From Xanthostigma xanthostigma (taxonomy: Eukaryota > Arthropoda > Insecta > Raphidioptera > Raphidiidae): 64,000 nt of DNA. Location of the stretch: positions 2,108,001 through 2,172,000 of the forward strand of contig OY754467.1 of NCBI GenBank assembly GCA_963575645.1, written 5' to 3'. Position numbers and translations under genes: made by a program. This document shows, in pieces, positions 21,704-33,340 of this stretch (position 1 is its first letter; every line of letters starts with the position of its first letter). The notes below the pieces were generated by a model. It ran no database searches, was not told the DNA's origin, and saw only the letters and a list, made by a program, of their open reading frames with translations.

Positions 21704-21951
21704 TTAGCTGCCGAAAACACTCCTCAATATAGTCTCTCTATACGTGACCTTCAAGTGAAGGAATTAATACACTACACGGTAAAGATCGCTGCTGCACACG
21801 AGGCTGGTCTTGCCGCTAGGTTTCAAGCGCGCTGTGGCGCTGGGTTTCGTGATGACTTTTGTGTTCGCTTCGCACGGTGCGTGTGTTGAAGCCGGCTTTG
21901 ATAAACGGAAGCTTTTTAACAACTGTAGCAAACTACAGCTATTGCTGTTAA

Positions 21952-22669
21952 GGGGTTAGGTGGGTTTCAAAATTTCAAAAAATCGATTTTTTTTTTGCTT
22001 ATCTTATAATTCAATATGTTTAGAATATTCTCTTAAAGTTTTAAAACGATCTGAGTAATATTCTAAGAGATATAGCCTTCGGATGTTCTACCCTTCAGGC
22101 TATGTTATTTGAATGTAAATCTTTAATCGCGTTTTTCTCGAAACTACGTTTTTGAAATCGGTGGTCACGATTTCTCGAAAAATTATGAACCGATCTCTTT
22201 GAAATTTTGCACACTTCTTCAAAATAACATTATCTCGTGCTTGAACGAAGGATTTTTTTTTCTATTTTAAGTGATTTTTCAAGGCCATGAAGGGTGCAAA
22301 TTTTACTCAAAAAAAGGGTTTTTTTGTTCTCAACGCCGCCAAAAATGCAATTTTATTTATTTATTTTTTTCCTTCGTCCAAGCACAAGCTTTAAGCATCT
22401 ACTAACAGAAAATTTTTGGTTTTTGCATTTCCGATGAATCTGTCATGAGTTATCCTGACCACGCCGATAGAACTTTTTTTTGAGGGGTCACAGGAAACGA
22501 CGTGCCCACGCCTTAATTTTCAATATTTTTTAATGAAAATTTCACAAACTACTTATGAAATATATACCTTTTATATGGTAAATTGATGGAATGAAATATT
22601 TTGTTGGTTAAATAAAAAAAAAATCGTAAAAATGTACCTGTTTTGAGCCTTTGAAACCCACCTAACCCC
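21952..22669. mobile_element. TTAA-flanked MITE, family C
   Basis: TTAA at 21948-21951 and 22670-22673; TIR 'ggggttaggtgggtttcaaa' and its near-exact complement. 718 bp with no frame. Probably piggyBac-like. Confidence 0.8.
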
Positions 22670-22673
22670 TTAA

Positions 22674-23175
22674 ACCTTACTGTTCAGATCCTGAAAACTA
22701 ACAAATTGAGAAAGTAATTTCTTGAGTTCTCTTATACAAAGCAGCAGAAATGCAAAATTCTTATACAAACAAAAAAAAAATAGAACACGTATTCAATTTT
22801 CTTTAGATGAAAAGCATGAAAAATGATCCAGAAATAATTTTCCCTTCTCTTTACACAAAAAAGAAGAAATAAGTTCACATAATTAATGTTTATTTTAAAA
22901 CAGCATGTCGTCTTTGTAAAGAATGCCATCTGTTTAAATAGCTGCAAAGCTCCACAAATTTAAAAATGCGTTTATTTCACATTCAGTCAATAGACGCCAT
23001 GTAAGGTAAACATAACCTCTATTCAGAACACGGTAAATAAGAGCTGAAATTAAAAACAAAAAACGCAAAGGAGAACACAAATCAGTGAAGGCTATACACA
23101 AGTTTGTATACATCTGAGGGCAAAGGGGAAAAACCGCTTACGTCGCATTTTTCATATCCCTTCATTTTTGTTATA
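22674..23175. other. No recognised feature
   Basis: AT-rich; the 71-codon minus frame (22732-22947) is Phe/Cys-rich without domain and is probably chance. Confidence 0.4.
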
Positions 23176-23741
23176 CAGTATGTAAACGCACATAGGGAAA
23201 TTAGCATTGGAAAAAAATACTTGGATCAGAGTTAGCCATGACTGCATTAATTGTTATTTCTATTGAATTATCGTGGTAATCTTGAGGATTTCTATTTTAT
23301 TTTGATTTATTTTTATTTTACTTGGCTTTTTTAACAATAAAAAGCTCTTAAAAATAATTATTTTAATTTTTTTTGTACAAAAATAAAACAAAAAAAAACA
23401 ACTTCATCTGTTTGGAAACATTTCATTCAAAAATTGTCTCACTGGTATGACGTATGCGCGTTGGTAAATCAGTCACCCAATGTCTTTAGGTTCAACACGA
23501 ATAGGCGGAGATATTTGATCTCGCACCATACTTAAGTATTTTTGGGAATTTAATGTCCCATTAATAAAAAAAGTCCGATTATGTTGTAATCATTTGAATA
23601 TTTTCTTCGGTAGTATACACATTCATTTTGCAAAAGAATATTATCTGTCAAATTGAAAAACAAGATTTCAAGGCTCACTCTGATCCAGTCATTTTTCCCA
23701 ATGTTAATTTCCCTATGTGCACCTTACGTGTTTACATACTG
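23176..23741 (-). mobile_element. Mariner-like deletion derivative, copy 2
   Basis: Inverted copy of the 3867-4401 element, with TIR 'cagtatgtaaac' at both ends and TA at 23174-23175 and 23742-23743. It carries the same internal deletion of the catalytic motif, so both copies descend from one defective master. Confidence 0.8.
23400..23600 (-). pseudogene. Mariner-like transposase relic, copy 2
   Basis: Homologous to the relic at 4027-4206 on the opposite strand. A run of seven T (eight in copy 1) shifts the frame across the 'GLFFING' region, so no continuous frame remains. Confidence 0.65.
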
Positions 23742-23883
23742 TATAGTAGCTCGGTGCAACGTCACAGAATAGTATTATTACACTGCACTGCCCGAAAGTT
23801 GCATTGCGCGCCATGATGTCTCCTCGACTAGCCTCGGGCATCATGGCGCCCAGTGCAAGAACCTTCAATTTAAAAGTTTTAAA

Positions 23884-24204
23884 ATCTATACCAACATATA
23901 AATCTGAAGAGTTTGTTTGTTTGTTTGAACGCGCTAATCTCAGGAACTACTGGCACGAATTGAATTTTTTTTTGTTGGATAGTCCATTTATCGAGGAAGG
24001 CTATAGGCTACATAATATCACGCTGCAAACAATAGGAGCGGAGCATCAATGAAAAATGTTGCAAAATATAACTCAAAAATCCGTCCGGCAAAAACTTTTG
24101 AACGGTAACTCCGATCATCATGAAACTTGGACACAACATTCATCTCGATAAACTCATGTAATTCGTCTTTTATACCCGGGTGAAACCGGGCGGGACCGCG
24201 TATT
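23884..24204 (+). mobile_element. Helitron family 1, copy c (no tRNA segment)
   Basis: Starts TC after A, and runs through the same 5' half as copies a, b and d. It then passes directly from 'ccgtccggc' to 'aaaaacttttgaacgg', skipping the ~365-bp tRNA-containing block. It ends with the hairpin 'acccgggtgaaaccgggc', but the terminal CTAG is changed to CGTA. Confidence 0.8.
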
Positions 24205-25207
24205 AATCGTAGCTTGTAGCAGTTGTAGCTGAATTTCTTAGGTTTTCTAAGTCTTCGGATTTGGTCGAAGGTTGTGGCGACAGCCGATAATCGGCTTCGG
24301 CCAGAAATCGACCTTCGGTCGGACACTTTATCAGTAAGTGAAAAATGAGGCAATTCTGAAAAACGCGACTTAAGCGATTTTGTCATGAGGTCATAGATAT
24401 ATACTGCCACAGTAACTAGAGAGTGTGTACGCGAGTAACACGCAACGTATACCTATGAACATTAAAAGAGCACTCATAAGTTATTTTCTTATAGGCGACG
24501 TGAGGCCTAAAACACAGAGAGGTGGGGGGAAGGACGTCGGAGTGAAGTGAGTAGCCCCGACTTCCTCTATACTTCGCGTTCTAGATACACTTTCTCTCTC
24601 TCCCTCTCTGACTAGTATAGCTTTAGCGTACGTATTCATTCACTCACACGTCTTTTTTTTAATTCCTTCTTTTTGTTCACTGTTGGGATTTTACCTCGAC
24701 CACGCGCCATCTACTCGGCATTTCAGCGAACTATCCTACGCGAAGCGTCTCGTGCAAGAAAGCATTGCGCGCTTGGTATTTTTGTAAGTGTTTATTGTTA
24801 CACACGTCAATGAAAAATCGAAGGAGAAGCATGATATGTGTTGTGCAGTATATCTAATTGTTCAGATCAAGTGTAAACGTTGATACCAAATTGAAAAGAC
24901 AGCTGTCACCGTTGATTTGAGGCGGTTTCTCTTTTAAATTAGACGTTTGCATGCAGAAAGCAACAAAGTTAACCTTATCACTACAGCTTGCATCAAATGA
25001 ATCTGCCACATTTTATGATTTGAGAAGCAGTCGCGATTTTTTCCCCTTCAACATAAAACTATACATTTCATCCTCGGAAATAAAACATCGAAACTTCGTT
25101 AAATGCAAACGTTTCGTATAGGGCAGCCATATTGAATATTTGGAGTTTCGAGTTCAGGTAAAATCCCAAATTTTAATTTCATTGAGACACCGTAATTGAG
25201 AATTGTA
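24205..25207. repeat. Unassigned region with dispersed repeat W
   Basis: 24951-25146 is an inverted, diverged match to 47890-48085 (e.g. 'atattcaatatggc' and 'acaaagttaacc'). 24285-24345 has short inverted motifs ('ccgataatcgg', 'cgaccttcggtcgg'). The frame at 24018-24410 overlaps a Helitron and is not a gene. No other feature recognised. Confidence 0.45.
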
Positions 25208-26245
25208 GCAGCAACTTCTTCTTGAAGTTACGTCGTGTAAAAAAATACACTCGTAATTTTTTCATAACGCGTCAAAAGAAACATAACCTCAAAAATTCTG
25301 GGCAATTATCTTTGATGGACGGCGAAATCCGATACTGTTCGCGTTGGTGAGTTGAGTTTTCTGATTGCGGCTTTCAATTTGCAAACTTCTTTTTGAAGTT
25401 ACATCGCGTAAAAAAATACACTCTCGTAATTTTTTCATAACGCGTCAAAAGAAACATAACCTCAAAAATTCTGGGCAATTATCTTTGATGGACGGATAAA
25501 TTCGATACTGTTCGCGTTGGTGAGTTGAGTTTTCTGATTGCGGCTTTCAATTTGCAAACTTCTTTTTGAAGTTACATCGCGTAAAAAAATACACTCTCGT
25601 AATTTTTTCATAACGCGTCAAAAGAAACATAACCTCAAAAATTCTGGGCAATTATCTTTGATGGACGGATAAATTCGATACTGTTCGCGTTGGTGAGTTG
25701 AGTTTTCTGATTGCGGCTTTCAATTTGCAAACTTCTTTTTGAAGTTACATCGCGTAAAAAAATACACTCTCGTAATTTTTTCATAACGCGTCAAAAGAAA
25801 CATAACCTCAAAAATTCTGGGCAATTATCTTTGATGGACGGCGAAATCCGATACTGTTCGCGTTGGTGAGTTGAGTTTTCTGATTGCGGCTTTCAATTTG
25901 CAAACTTCTTTTTGAAGTTACATCGCGTAAAAAAATACACTCTCATAATTTTTTTATAACGCGTCAAAAGAAACATAACCTCAAAAATTCTGAGCAATTA
26001 TCTTTGATGGACGGCGAAATCCGATACTGTTCGCGTTGGTGAGTTGAGTTTTCTGATTGCGGCTTTCAATTTGCAAACTTCTTTTTGAAGTTACATCGCG
26101 TAAAAAAATACACTCTCGTAATTTTTTCATAACGCGTCAAAAGAAACATAACCTCAAAAATTCTGGGCAATTATCTTTGATGGACGGCAAAATCCGATAC
26201 TGTTCGCGTTGGTGAGTTGAGTTTTCTGGTTGCGGCTTTCAATTT
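25208..26245 (+). repeat. 173-bp satellite, six head-to-tail units
   Basis: Units start at 25208, 25381, 25554, 25727, 25900 and 26073, exactly 173 bp apart. Each contains 'taacgcgtcaaaagaaacat' and 'actgttcgcgttggtgagtt'. The first unit is the most diverged; units 2 and 3 share 'ggataaattcg' where the others have 'ggcgaaatccg' or a close variant, a sign of local homogenisation. The unit is close to nucleosome length. No frame spans the array. Confidence 0.95.
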
Positions 26246-26455
26246 GCAAGCACAGGACACAAGTACGATGGTGCATTGTTCGTTATGTACACATTTTCTA
26301 CTTGAAATTAAAGAATCATAATGAACACTTTAGGACGTGAAAGCACACTGAAAGAGTCGCTCAGTCTGTATATAAAATATACAGTACCTATATATATGCC
26401 ATAGACAAGGCTGCAACTAGACATTTAGACATGGTCAAACTTTAGAACTAGGGCT

Positions 26456-27470
26456 GGGATTATTTATTTGTACAAGTAAAAACAATTCCAGCCAATTGGG
26501 CGACGATATCATCCCAACTTCACAAATATTGACATCTGATATGGTATAATAAAGAGAATAAAATTTCTGATATCGCGTGAGGTGACGCGGGTAATGGTTA
26601 GTATTCAATATGATATTTGCTATTCGTTATGTTCTACGTCATGTAAAAATTAATCAAAGCATGCTTAACTAATTTATTTCTGAGAGATCTATAAAACAAA
26701 AGAACAGCTGATTTTTTTTTGACGTGATAACGTCTTATAAATTGATGAATCACCAATTTTATAAATTGATAAAACACCGGCTGCATGCACGAAAAAGTGT
26801 AACGTTCGTAACGCGTAACGTTCCGCCTGACCCTGTGCGTGCTTTTCTCGAAAACGGCCCTAACGATTTGGATGAAATTTACTGAAAAGGGATATTGGGG
26901 GGCAAAAAATCGTTTTAGCTAGGTCTCATCTCTCGAAAAAATCGTTTTCTTACAAATTGTATCATTATAAAAATCAATTTTTTGACGTATGAAAATACTT
27001 AAATATTGTAAGTAGGTTTTGGAATTTTATATAAACAGTGAAACAATTGTTTTCAAAATATTATGACAGTTAATCTTTGAGACTTAAATAAATACGGAAG
27101 AAAGAAAGTTAATAAAAAAAAATATTTTTATAGGTGGTGAGTAATTTAATAAATAAAATTAACCTAAATTTGAAGCGAAAGATGGAATATCATAGATTCG
27201 AATTATTATAATTATTATATGTAGAATTTAGGTTATGTATTACGGAATACGTTATCACGTAAAACTATCGTCCGTAAACCGACTTTACAGACAACCAATT
27301 TTGAGCAAAAAAAGTTTCAGTTAGGTATGTTTCTACTGATTTTTTTATTTTCAAAATATTTCCGAAACTAGAAAGTCTAGAAAAAAATGTTTTTGATAAA
27401 ACAAATAGAATAATAAACCGTTATGGAAATTTATACTCTGATAACAACGCACAATAATTATTTACGAAAC
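26456..27470 (-). repeat. Dispersed repeat X, copy 1 (split by repeat N)
   Basis: 26456-26712 and 27301-27470 are inverse matches to parts of 33530-34172: 'gatatcgcgtgaggtgac', 'atcaaagcatgcttaa' and 'caaaatatttccgaaact'. The N copy at 26717-27300 separates the two parts. The interval 26246-26455 just before it holds nothing I recognise. Confidence 0.65.
26717..27300 (-). mobile_element. Repeat N, diverged copy nested in repeat X
   Basis: Both family ends present ('ttttgacgtgataacgtctt' left, 'cagacaaccaatt' right). The interior matches the main subfamily only near the ends; the centre is different AT-rich sequence. The repeat X sequence resumes on both sides. Confidence 0.75.
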
Positions 27471-27917
27471 AATCACAACTTTAAGTTACAAATAGCGCCA
27501 CTTAAACGACTATTCTAGTAACTAATAAGATGTTTCACGACGAGCCTGGCTGTCCGATGTCCAAACTAGTTATAATTTATACAGTTCAAAATGATTTGCT
27601 TTAGTTTGACCAGGCTTTAAAAAACAGTTTGAACATTTTGAGTGAGTAGATGAGTGCCGGGAAAGCGAGGGGGGACCGGAATGCGTCGCGCGGAGACGGG
27701 GCGGACGCTAAATGAGACAGGAAGACAATCGACAGTCGACTCGTCGACTAGGGAACATTTCAGTCCATCAAAAATAGTATAGCCAGTGATTCATACACTT
27801 ATGTGACCTATCTAGCATTGTTTCACTGCTTCGCCGCTCCATTAAGCGAACCGTACTATAAAGATAACTCACTCTCTATTGTTTCCGAACCGCGCAGTAT
27901 CCTCAAAAGTGACCGAA
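27471..27917. other. No recognised gene
   Basis: 27640-27760 is purine-rich and GC-richer. The frame starting at 27803 runs into a Helitron and is not a gene. Confidence 0.4.
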
Positions 27918-28892
27918 ATAAATTAAATATGATTGCAGGTATTCAATTCGTAATTTTGCACACTGCTTATAACGTTCTTCTTTTTGTTGTATTACAATAT
28001 GAAGCTCAGATGACAGATCGAAGAAATATTTTACTGAAATTGTCATATAGAGGCGCAAGTAGCAAAAGCGTTGAGCTAAGCCGTCAGATGGCATCATGCA
28101 GCATTGCCGTGATGTTGTTCAGCGTTGCTCGCTGTTTCAAAATTAAAGCCGTCAGATGGCAGTATACAGTATTGTGTCTTACAATATGAAGGTCAGATGA
28201 CAGATTGAAGTGTTGAAGTTGTTTCAAAATTAAAGCCGCCAAATGGCAGACGTTGTTCAGCGTTGCTGTATTTTAATTAATTGACAAAAACAAAAGCAAC
28301 AATATATTTTTTAGTTGTCGATGTCGGTAGAGCAAGCAATTGGGCTTTTGAATGAATTTTTTTTTTGACATAAATGGAAAGATCGTATATAAGTTTTATA
28401 ACAAAACTATTTTTCTTTTTTTTATTTTCGTTATAATTCAAAAGTTATATCAAATTAAAAATAAATTTTTGTACCCAGTTCCGAGAACGTGCCGACATTT
28501 CCCGAACATAATGTGACGTCATAATGCTTTAGTCAATACACATGTAGAAGCCATTGATAGTATACTGCGTATATACATTTTACCATTATGACGTCACAAC
28601 TGTCAAAAACAATTTTAATGCGTTTGCAGTCACGTGATTTTTTTTAATATTTTATCAATTTTAAATTGCTTATAATTAATTTAAAAAAAGTTTTTTGAAA
28701 GTTTTTCGTATCGATTATCAATAGATATTATTTATAATAAAGTTTTAAAATACAATAAAAAAATCGATAATTATTTTTTTTTCAAAAGCCTAATTATCTG
28801 TAAAATGATATATAATTTATGTGGAGAAATTGTGTGGTTTTTTCTAAAAAGGGAGGCAAACATCTTTAACCTTAGCGTATTAATATATATGA
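27918..28892 (-). mobile_element. Helitron family 2, copy b, with nested MITE
   Basis: Matches family 2 from 'aaatatgattgcaggtattc' to its 5' terminus at 28891-28892. The hairpin/CTAG 3' end (left side here) is missing. It is split at 'gcaagcaatt|atctg' by the MITE at 28342-28791. Confidence 0.8.
28342..28791. mobile_element. 450-bp MITE with AATT duplication
   Basis: Comparison with the other family 2 copies shows an insertion flanked by AATT (28338-28341 and 28792-28795). TIR 'ggcttttgaa' and complement. A 4-bp duplication does not fix the superfamily (Sola- or Chapaev-type are options). No frame. Confidence 0.75.
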
Positions 28893-29870
28893 TTTTAATA
28901 GCCATGTAGATAATTAGATAGGTTATAAGATGATAAGACATAGAAGATGCGATTATTTTTTTTCGTGTCAAGTAGCCATGATGTAATATTAATGAGAGCA
29001 ACGAACGCCATCGAGAGCTACCATAATGAACCACCACTGAATGAACCACGAGTGAGCGAGTGAGAGAGAGTAAAATGATATAAGCAAGAGGAGCACGGAG
29101 TGTTTCTTTGCTTTGACTCTTTTGAAATAGCACCCGAGTGAGCAATCTACTCTGCTGCTACCGGAATAACAAATGCTTTTGCTTTCGCGCGACAAAACCA
29201 AGTCAACTGCACTGACTGAGTGAGTGAAGACTGTGAAGAAGGTCGGGACCCAAACTCAATGATGTTGGGGAGGAACGCCGACGGTGAGGTGAGGCCGTGT
29301 CACCCTTCCTTCCCCAACCCACGTCTATCCATTTTCTATACGACGACGATGACGGACATGGCATCTGCGGCGGCATACGGAAATCAACCACGTCGAATAT
29401 TTCAGGGCAAACGAAACATTCATCTAATCATTTCGGTGTCCGTCCGTCTGTCTGTCACACCCGATTTTCTATGAAACTATTTGACATATTTAAAAAAGAT
29501 AGAGTGTGGTGGCCCAATTATAGACGTGAAGTATAAAAAGTTAAATTTTAATTCTGTAGGTGAATTTCAGGGGATGAAACAGGAAATGAAAAAAAAAATT
29601 TTTATCTTCCAGCGATTTTTCTATGAAACTATTTGTGTTATAAATTTGAAGTTTGGCACAGTGATAGAGTGCGATGGCGCAATCGTAGGCGCGAAGTATA
29701 AAAAGTTAAATTTTGATTCTGGGAGTTAATTTCAGGGCGACAAACAGAAAATAAAAAAAAAAAAATTTCAAGTGCATCGTGTAGGATGTCAAATAAAAGC
29801 TTGTGGAAGCACGAATTCAACAATATATTTATTTTTCATTCCTTTAATAATATTTGAGAAAAACCGATTA
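28893..29870. other. No gene; diverged direct repeats
   Basis: 29465-29590 and 29625-29735 share 'ttttctatgaaactatttg' and 'gcgaagtataaaaagttaaa' at ~170-bp spacing, probably transposon tail. Overlapping frames at 29203-29536 on both strands contain no domain; 29260-29400 is GC-richer but I cannot support an exon. Confidence 0.45.
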
Positions 29871-30260
29871 AAAATATAGTTTAAAAAAAACTAAAAAACA
29901 CGCTTTATATCGAACTAAAAAGTAAAAAATGTTTTTTTTAAAATAAGCTTAATACAATAATGAATAAAAAATACTAGTATTATTGTGAAAAAAGCGTGGG
30001 GCGCTCGATGTACGAAAATGTGGAACAAAGCGCCCCACGCTTTTTTGTAGAACCCACGACCCGTGATTCCGAGAATTGACGTCAGCGAAGACCCGTGCCT
30101 TAGACCGCTCGGCTAACCACTGTAGTTACAGAGCTGGCATATTATACTACAGTAATAAACCACTTGCTGTAGTCCAAAGGAAGGTTACAAACAAACAAAC
30201 AAACATACATACATACAAACTTACAAGTGAAGTTAATATAAAGCGTGTAAAAATCGCTTG
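29871..30260 (-). mobile_element. Foldback/SINE composite F, copy a (inverted loop)
   Basis: The left arm carries 'aacacgctttatatcgaact' and 'aaaaagcgtggggcgct', but the long right arm is missing. The 23-bp hairpin loop (30006-30028) is inverted relative to copies b, c and d. A minus-strand tRNA-like head follows (30052-30122): A box 'tagccgagcgg', B box near 'gggttct', with a long variable region as in tRNA-Leu/Ser. Right end 'aatataaagcgtgtaaaaa'. Confidence 0.75.
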
Positions 30261-30925
30261 TCTCTTTGGAAAAAATAAAAAAAAATCATGAACATTAAGA
30301 ATTAGATTGAGCGAAAATTATCAGGGTTAAAAAATTCTAGTGCTATTATTTATTTGACTAAATTAATTTTTTCAGTCATTTACATTTTAATTGTCTTGTT
30401 TTTGACATACGCGATTTTTTCGTGTGACCGCAGATCTGTGTACACAAAATGAACGGACCCCCAGTGTTCTCTTATATTATAGGGGAGATGTGGGACAAAT
30501 ATAAGTAAAAATACAAATTGTGTACACAGCTTAAAAAACGCACCGGCTCTCGTCTAAATGTAGGTACAGTGAAATCTCTCTTAAACAGATAGCGACTTTA
30601 TTCTTTCAACAGATGTAGCCGTTAAAAAGTTCACAGAATTACATTTTGAAACATTTATATGTTCGAGGATATAAATATTTATTCGCCTGATAAAATAATA
30701 ATGGCCGCCACATAGATCATAATACCTAACCTATAAACGTGAAGTAATATATCTACAGTTTGCTCTTGTGAATTTATTTATGTGTTGTTTATTAACCTTT
30801 CGTGAAGTGTATAGTTGTAAAACCTTAAAGTTACTAGAAGTGTAAAATTGGGTTAAGATAAAATAGTATTATTTTGTGAAACTTTTTTTTGACGTTTACA
30901 CTAACGCCATCGGTCGGATTTTCAG
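30261..30925. other. No recognised gene
   Basis: 30480-30545 ('ggggagatgtgggacaaata', 'gtgtacacagcttaaaa') recurs at 31869-31950 on the far side of the satellite, so the array lies between two copies of another repeat. Confidence 0.45.
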
Positions 30926-31792
30926 GTGAACGTCAAAATTCAACAAAAAGAGCAAGGAGTATAGTGCAGTGTATATTTATTCTTTAACTAACTTTTCTAC
31001 CGGATATTTAGCCTGGTGAACTGAAAGTAAATTTTATTCGAACGAATAAATTTGTTCCAAGATTAGTAACGTGAACGTCAAAATTCAACAAAAAGAGCAA
31101 GGAGTATAGTGCAGTGTATATTTATTCTTTAACTAACTTTTCTACCGGATATTTAGCCTGGTGAACTGAAAGTAAATTTTATTCGAACGAATAAATTTGT
31201 TCCAAGATTAGTAACGTGAACGTCAAAATTCAACAAAAATAGCAAGGAGTATAGTGCAGTGTATATTTATTCTTTAACTAACTATTCTACCGGATATTTA
31301 GCCTGGTGAACTGAAAGTAAATTTTATTCGAACGAATAAATTTGTTCCAAGATTAGTAACGTGAACGTCAAAATTCAACAAAAAGAGCAAGGAGTATAGT
31401 GCAGTGTATATTTATTCTTTAACTAACTTTTCTACCTGATATTTAGTCTGGTGAACTGACAAATTTTATTCGAACGAATAAATTTGTTCCAAGATTAGTA
31501 ACGTGAACGTCAAAATTCAACAAAAAGAGTAAGGAGTATAGTGCAGTGTATATTTATTCTCTAACTAACTATTCTACCTGATATTTAGTCAGGTGCACTG
31601 AAAGTAAATTTTATTCGAACGAATAAATTTGTTCCAAGATTAGTAACGTGAACGTCAAAATTCAACAAAAATAGCAAGGAGTATAGTGCAGTGTATATTT
31701 ATTCTTTAACTAACTATTCTACCTGATATTTAGTCAGGTGCACTGAAAGTAAATTTTATTCGAACGAATAAATTTGTTCCGAGATTAGTAAC
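30926..31792 (+). repeat. 145-bp satellite, six units
   Basis: Units start at 30926, 31071, 31216, 31361, 31503 and 31648; spacing is 145 bp except 142 for unit 4. Each holds 'gcaaggagtatagtgcagtg' or a one-base variant, and the near-palindrome 'ttattcgaacgaataa'. Variants run in order ('ccggatatttagcctgg' in units 1-3, 'cctgatatttagtc' in 4-6), showing stepwise expansion. Confidence 0.95.
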
Positions 31793-32291
31793 TTCTATCT
31801 TTAATAGTGTGCGATGAATACGGGCATTAGAAATGGTACAAGCTGAACAAACTCTTTGTATTTGTTGTAGGGGAAATGTGGGACAAGTATAGTAGGTATA
31901 AGAAAACTATTGTGAAAAAATATAACTCGTGTGTACAGCTTAAAAGGCATTGACTCTTTCACATGGCAGCGTCCTTGTTGAAGGAAGTGTGGGGACCAAG
32001 GCATTGACAAAGTATGTTTAAAACGTCATTATAAAAAAAAAATATAACTTGAAAAAAGAAAGGTCTCCCTACGATTTATATTTTTTTTACATATGAAGCA
32101 GAACACAGAAGTGTAGTGTATCGTGAAAAAACAGAGGCAGGTAGGTTATTCGTGTTATATAAAAAAAAATACTGACGGGTGAATTTATAAAAAAGTTCAC
32201 AATAGCCTTGACTTGTATAGTATACGCGCCACGAATCTAAAAGGCTCGGAAGTTAGATGCGAATGCAGGCTTGCGCTTGTACAGTCTGTTG
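31793..32291. other. No recognised gene
   Basis: Includes the second copy of the 'tgtgggacaagtata' repeat. Nothing else identifiable. Confidence 0.4.
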
Positions 32292-32603
32292 AAAAACTAT
32301 AACCAACTCGCAACTCAACAAAACTAGCATAGCAATAACAACTTGACAATAGCGTACTCGACTGTACTTTAAAGCAAGAAAGTGACAAAGGCAACGAGCG
32401 ATCACGGCCAATCACCGACGAGCGCACGTTCCGTGCAGGTAGCTGAAAAACTACAAACTCGCAACTCAACAAAACTAACATAGCAATAACAATTTGACAA
32501 TAGCGTACTCGACTGTACTTTAAAGCAGGAAAGCGACAAGTGACAAAGGCAACGAGCGATCACGGCCAATCACCGACGAGCGCACGTTCCGTGCAGGTAG
32601 CTG
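32292..32603 (+). repeat. Tandem duplication, ~155-bp unit
   Basis: Two head-to-tail copies (about 32292-32444 and 32445-32603) share 'aactcgcaactcaacaaaac' and 'cgacgagcgcacgttccgtg'. The second has an extra 7 bp ('gacaagt'). Very similar, so recent. The minus frame across it is a repeat artefact. Confidence 0.85.
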
Positions 32604-33340
32604 GGAGGTGGTACGAAAAATATTTCAAAAATTGACAGGAGAAAAATGAAGCACTTACCAAAAAAAGATTGCAAAAATCGCTTGTAGTGCTTATTTAAGT
32701 TGTCTTACCTGAAACAAAAAAAATTGTTAAATATTTGAATATTTTACATTGATTAAATTGATAAAAATATTATATCATTCCAAAATTCAAAAAAAATGTT
32801 TCATTAGCACTCGACTCCTAAACCGTTACTCGATGTAAATTAATTTTATATATTTCAAAAATCAAATAAAACCCTGTTTTTATTTATTTACATTTAAGAA
32901 CTCGTATTTAATTTTAAAATGCAAAAATACATTAATTAGTAATTATTAGGCGTAAATTATAATTGGAGAACATTTCCTCAAAATTTGGGGTATTTTGAAT
33001 AAATAATGAGATGGAATATTCGAAACACTACAAATAGACTAACATTAAAGAGGTTTTAATTACATGCCTATTTAATGAACAAATTAATACAAATATAAAT
33101 TCTAAAAGGAGTTAATTTACATTCTCAGTCAAATATCCTCTGACGTTTCATGTTCCACATCTTATATTAATGTACAATATCAGGGCTGTCCAACAATCTC
33201 TATAAACTCCCAAGACAATCGTATAGGACAGTGGGACACAAACATTTTTTTCTAATTTTTAACACTCTTTTTTACCATTCCAACCAACAAGTGCGGGGAA
33301 TGGTACTGGTTTAAGTCAAAAATCACTTTTCGAATTTTGA
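32604..33340. other. No recognised feature
   Basis: Strongly AT-rich; no frame, tRNA or repeat termini noticed. Confidence 0.4.

Noticed and set aside
24018..24410. 130-codon minus-strand frame
   Set aside because: It overlaps the 3' half of a Helitron and continues into spacer; composition gives no support.
28771..29145. 124-codon minus-strand frame
   Set aside because: Its 3' part lies in the MITE/Helitron junction and its product is a low-complexity hydrophobic/basic mix with no homolog I recognise.
29220..29474. Possible host exon near 29.3 kb
   Set aside because: GC-richer with frames on both strands, but no splice-site pairing, domain or consistent frame; flanks are transposon-derived.
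25208..31792. CRISPR array
   Set aside because: The tandem repeats have 145-173-bp units with no short repeat/unique spacer pattern, and the sequence is eukaryotic.
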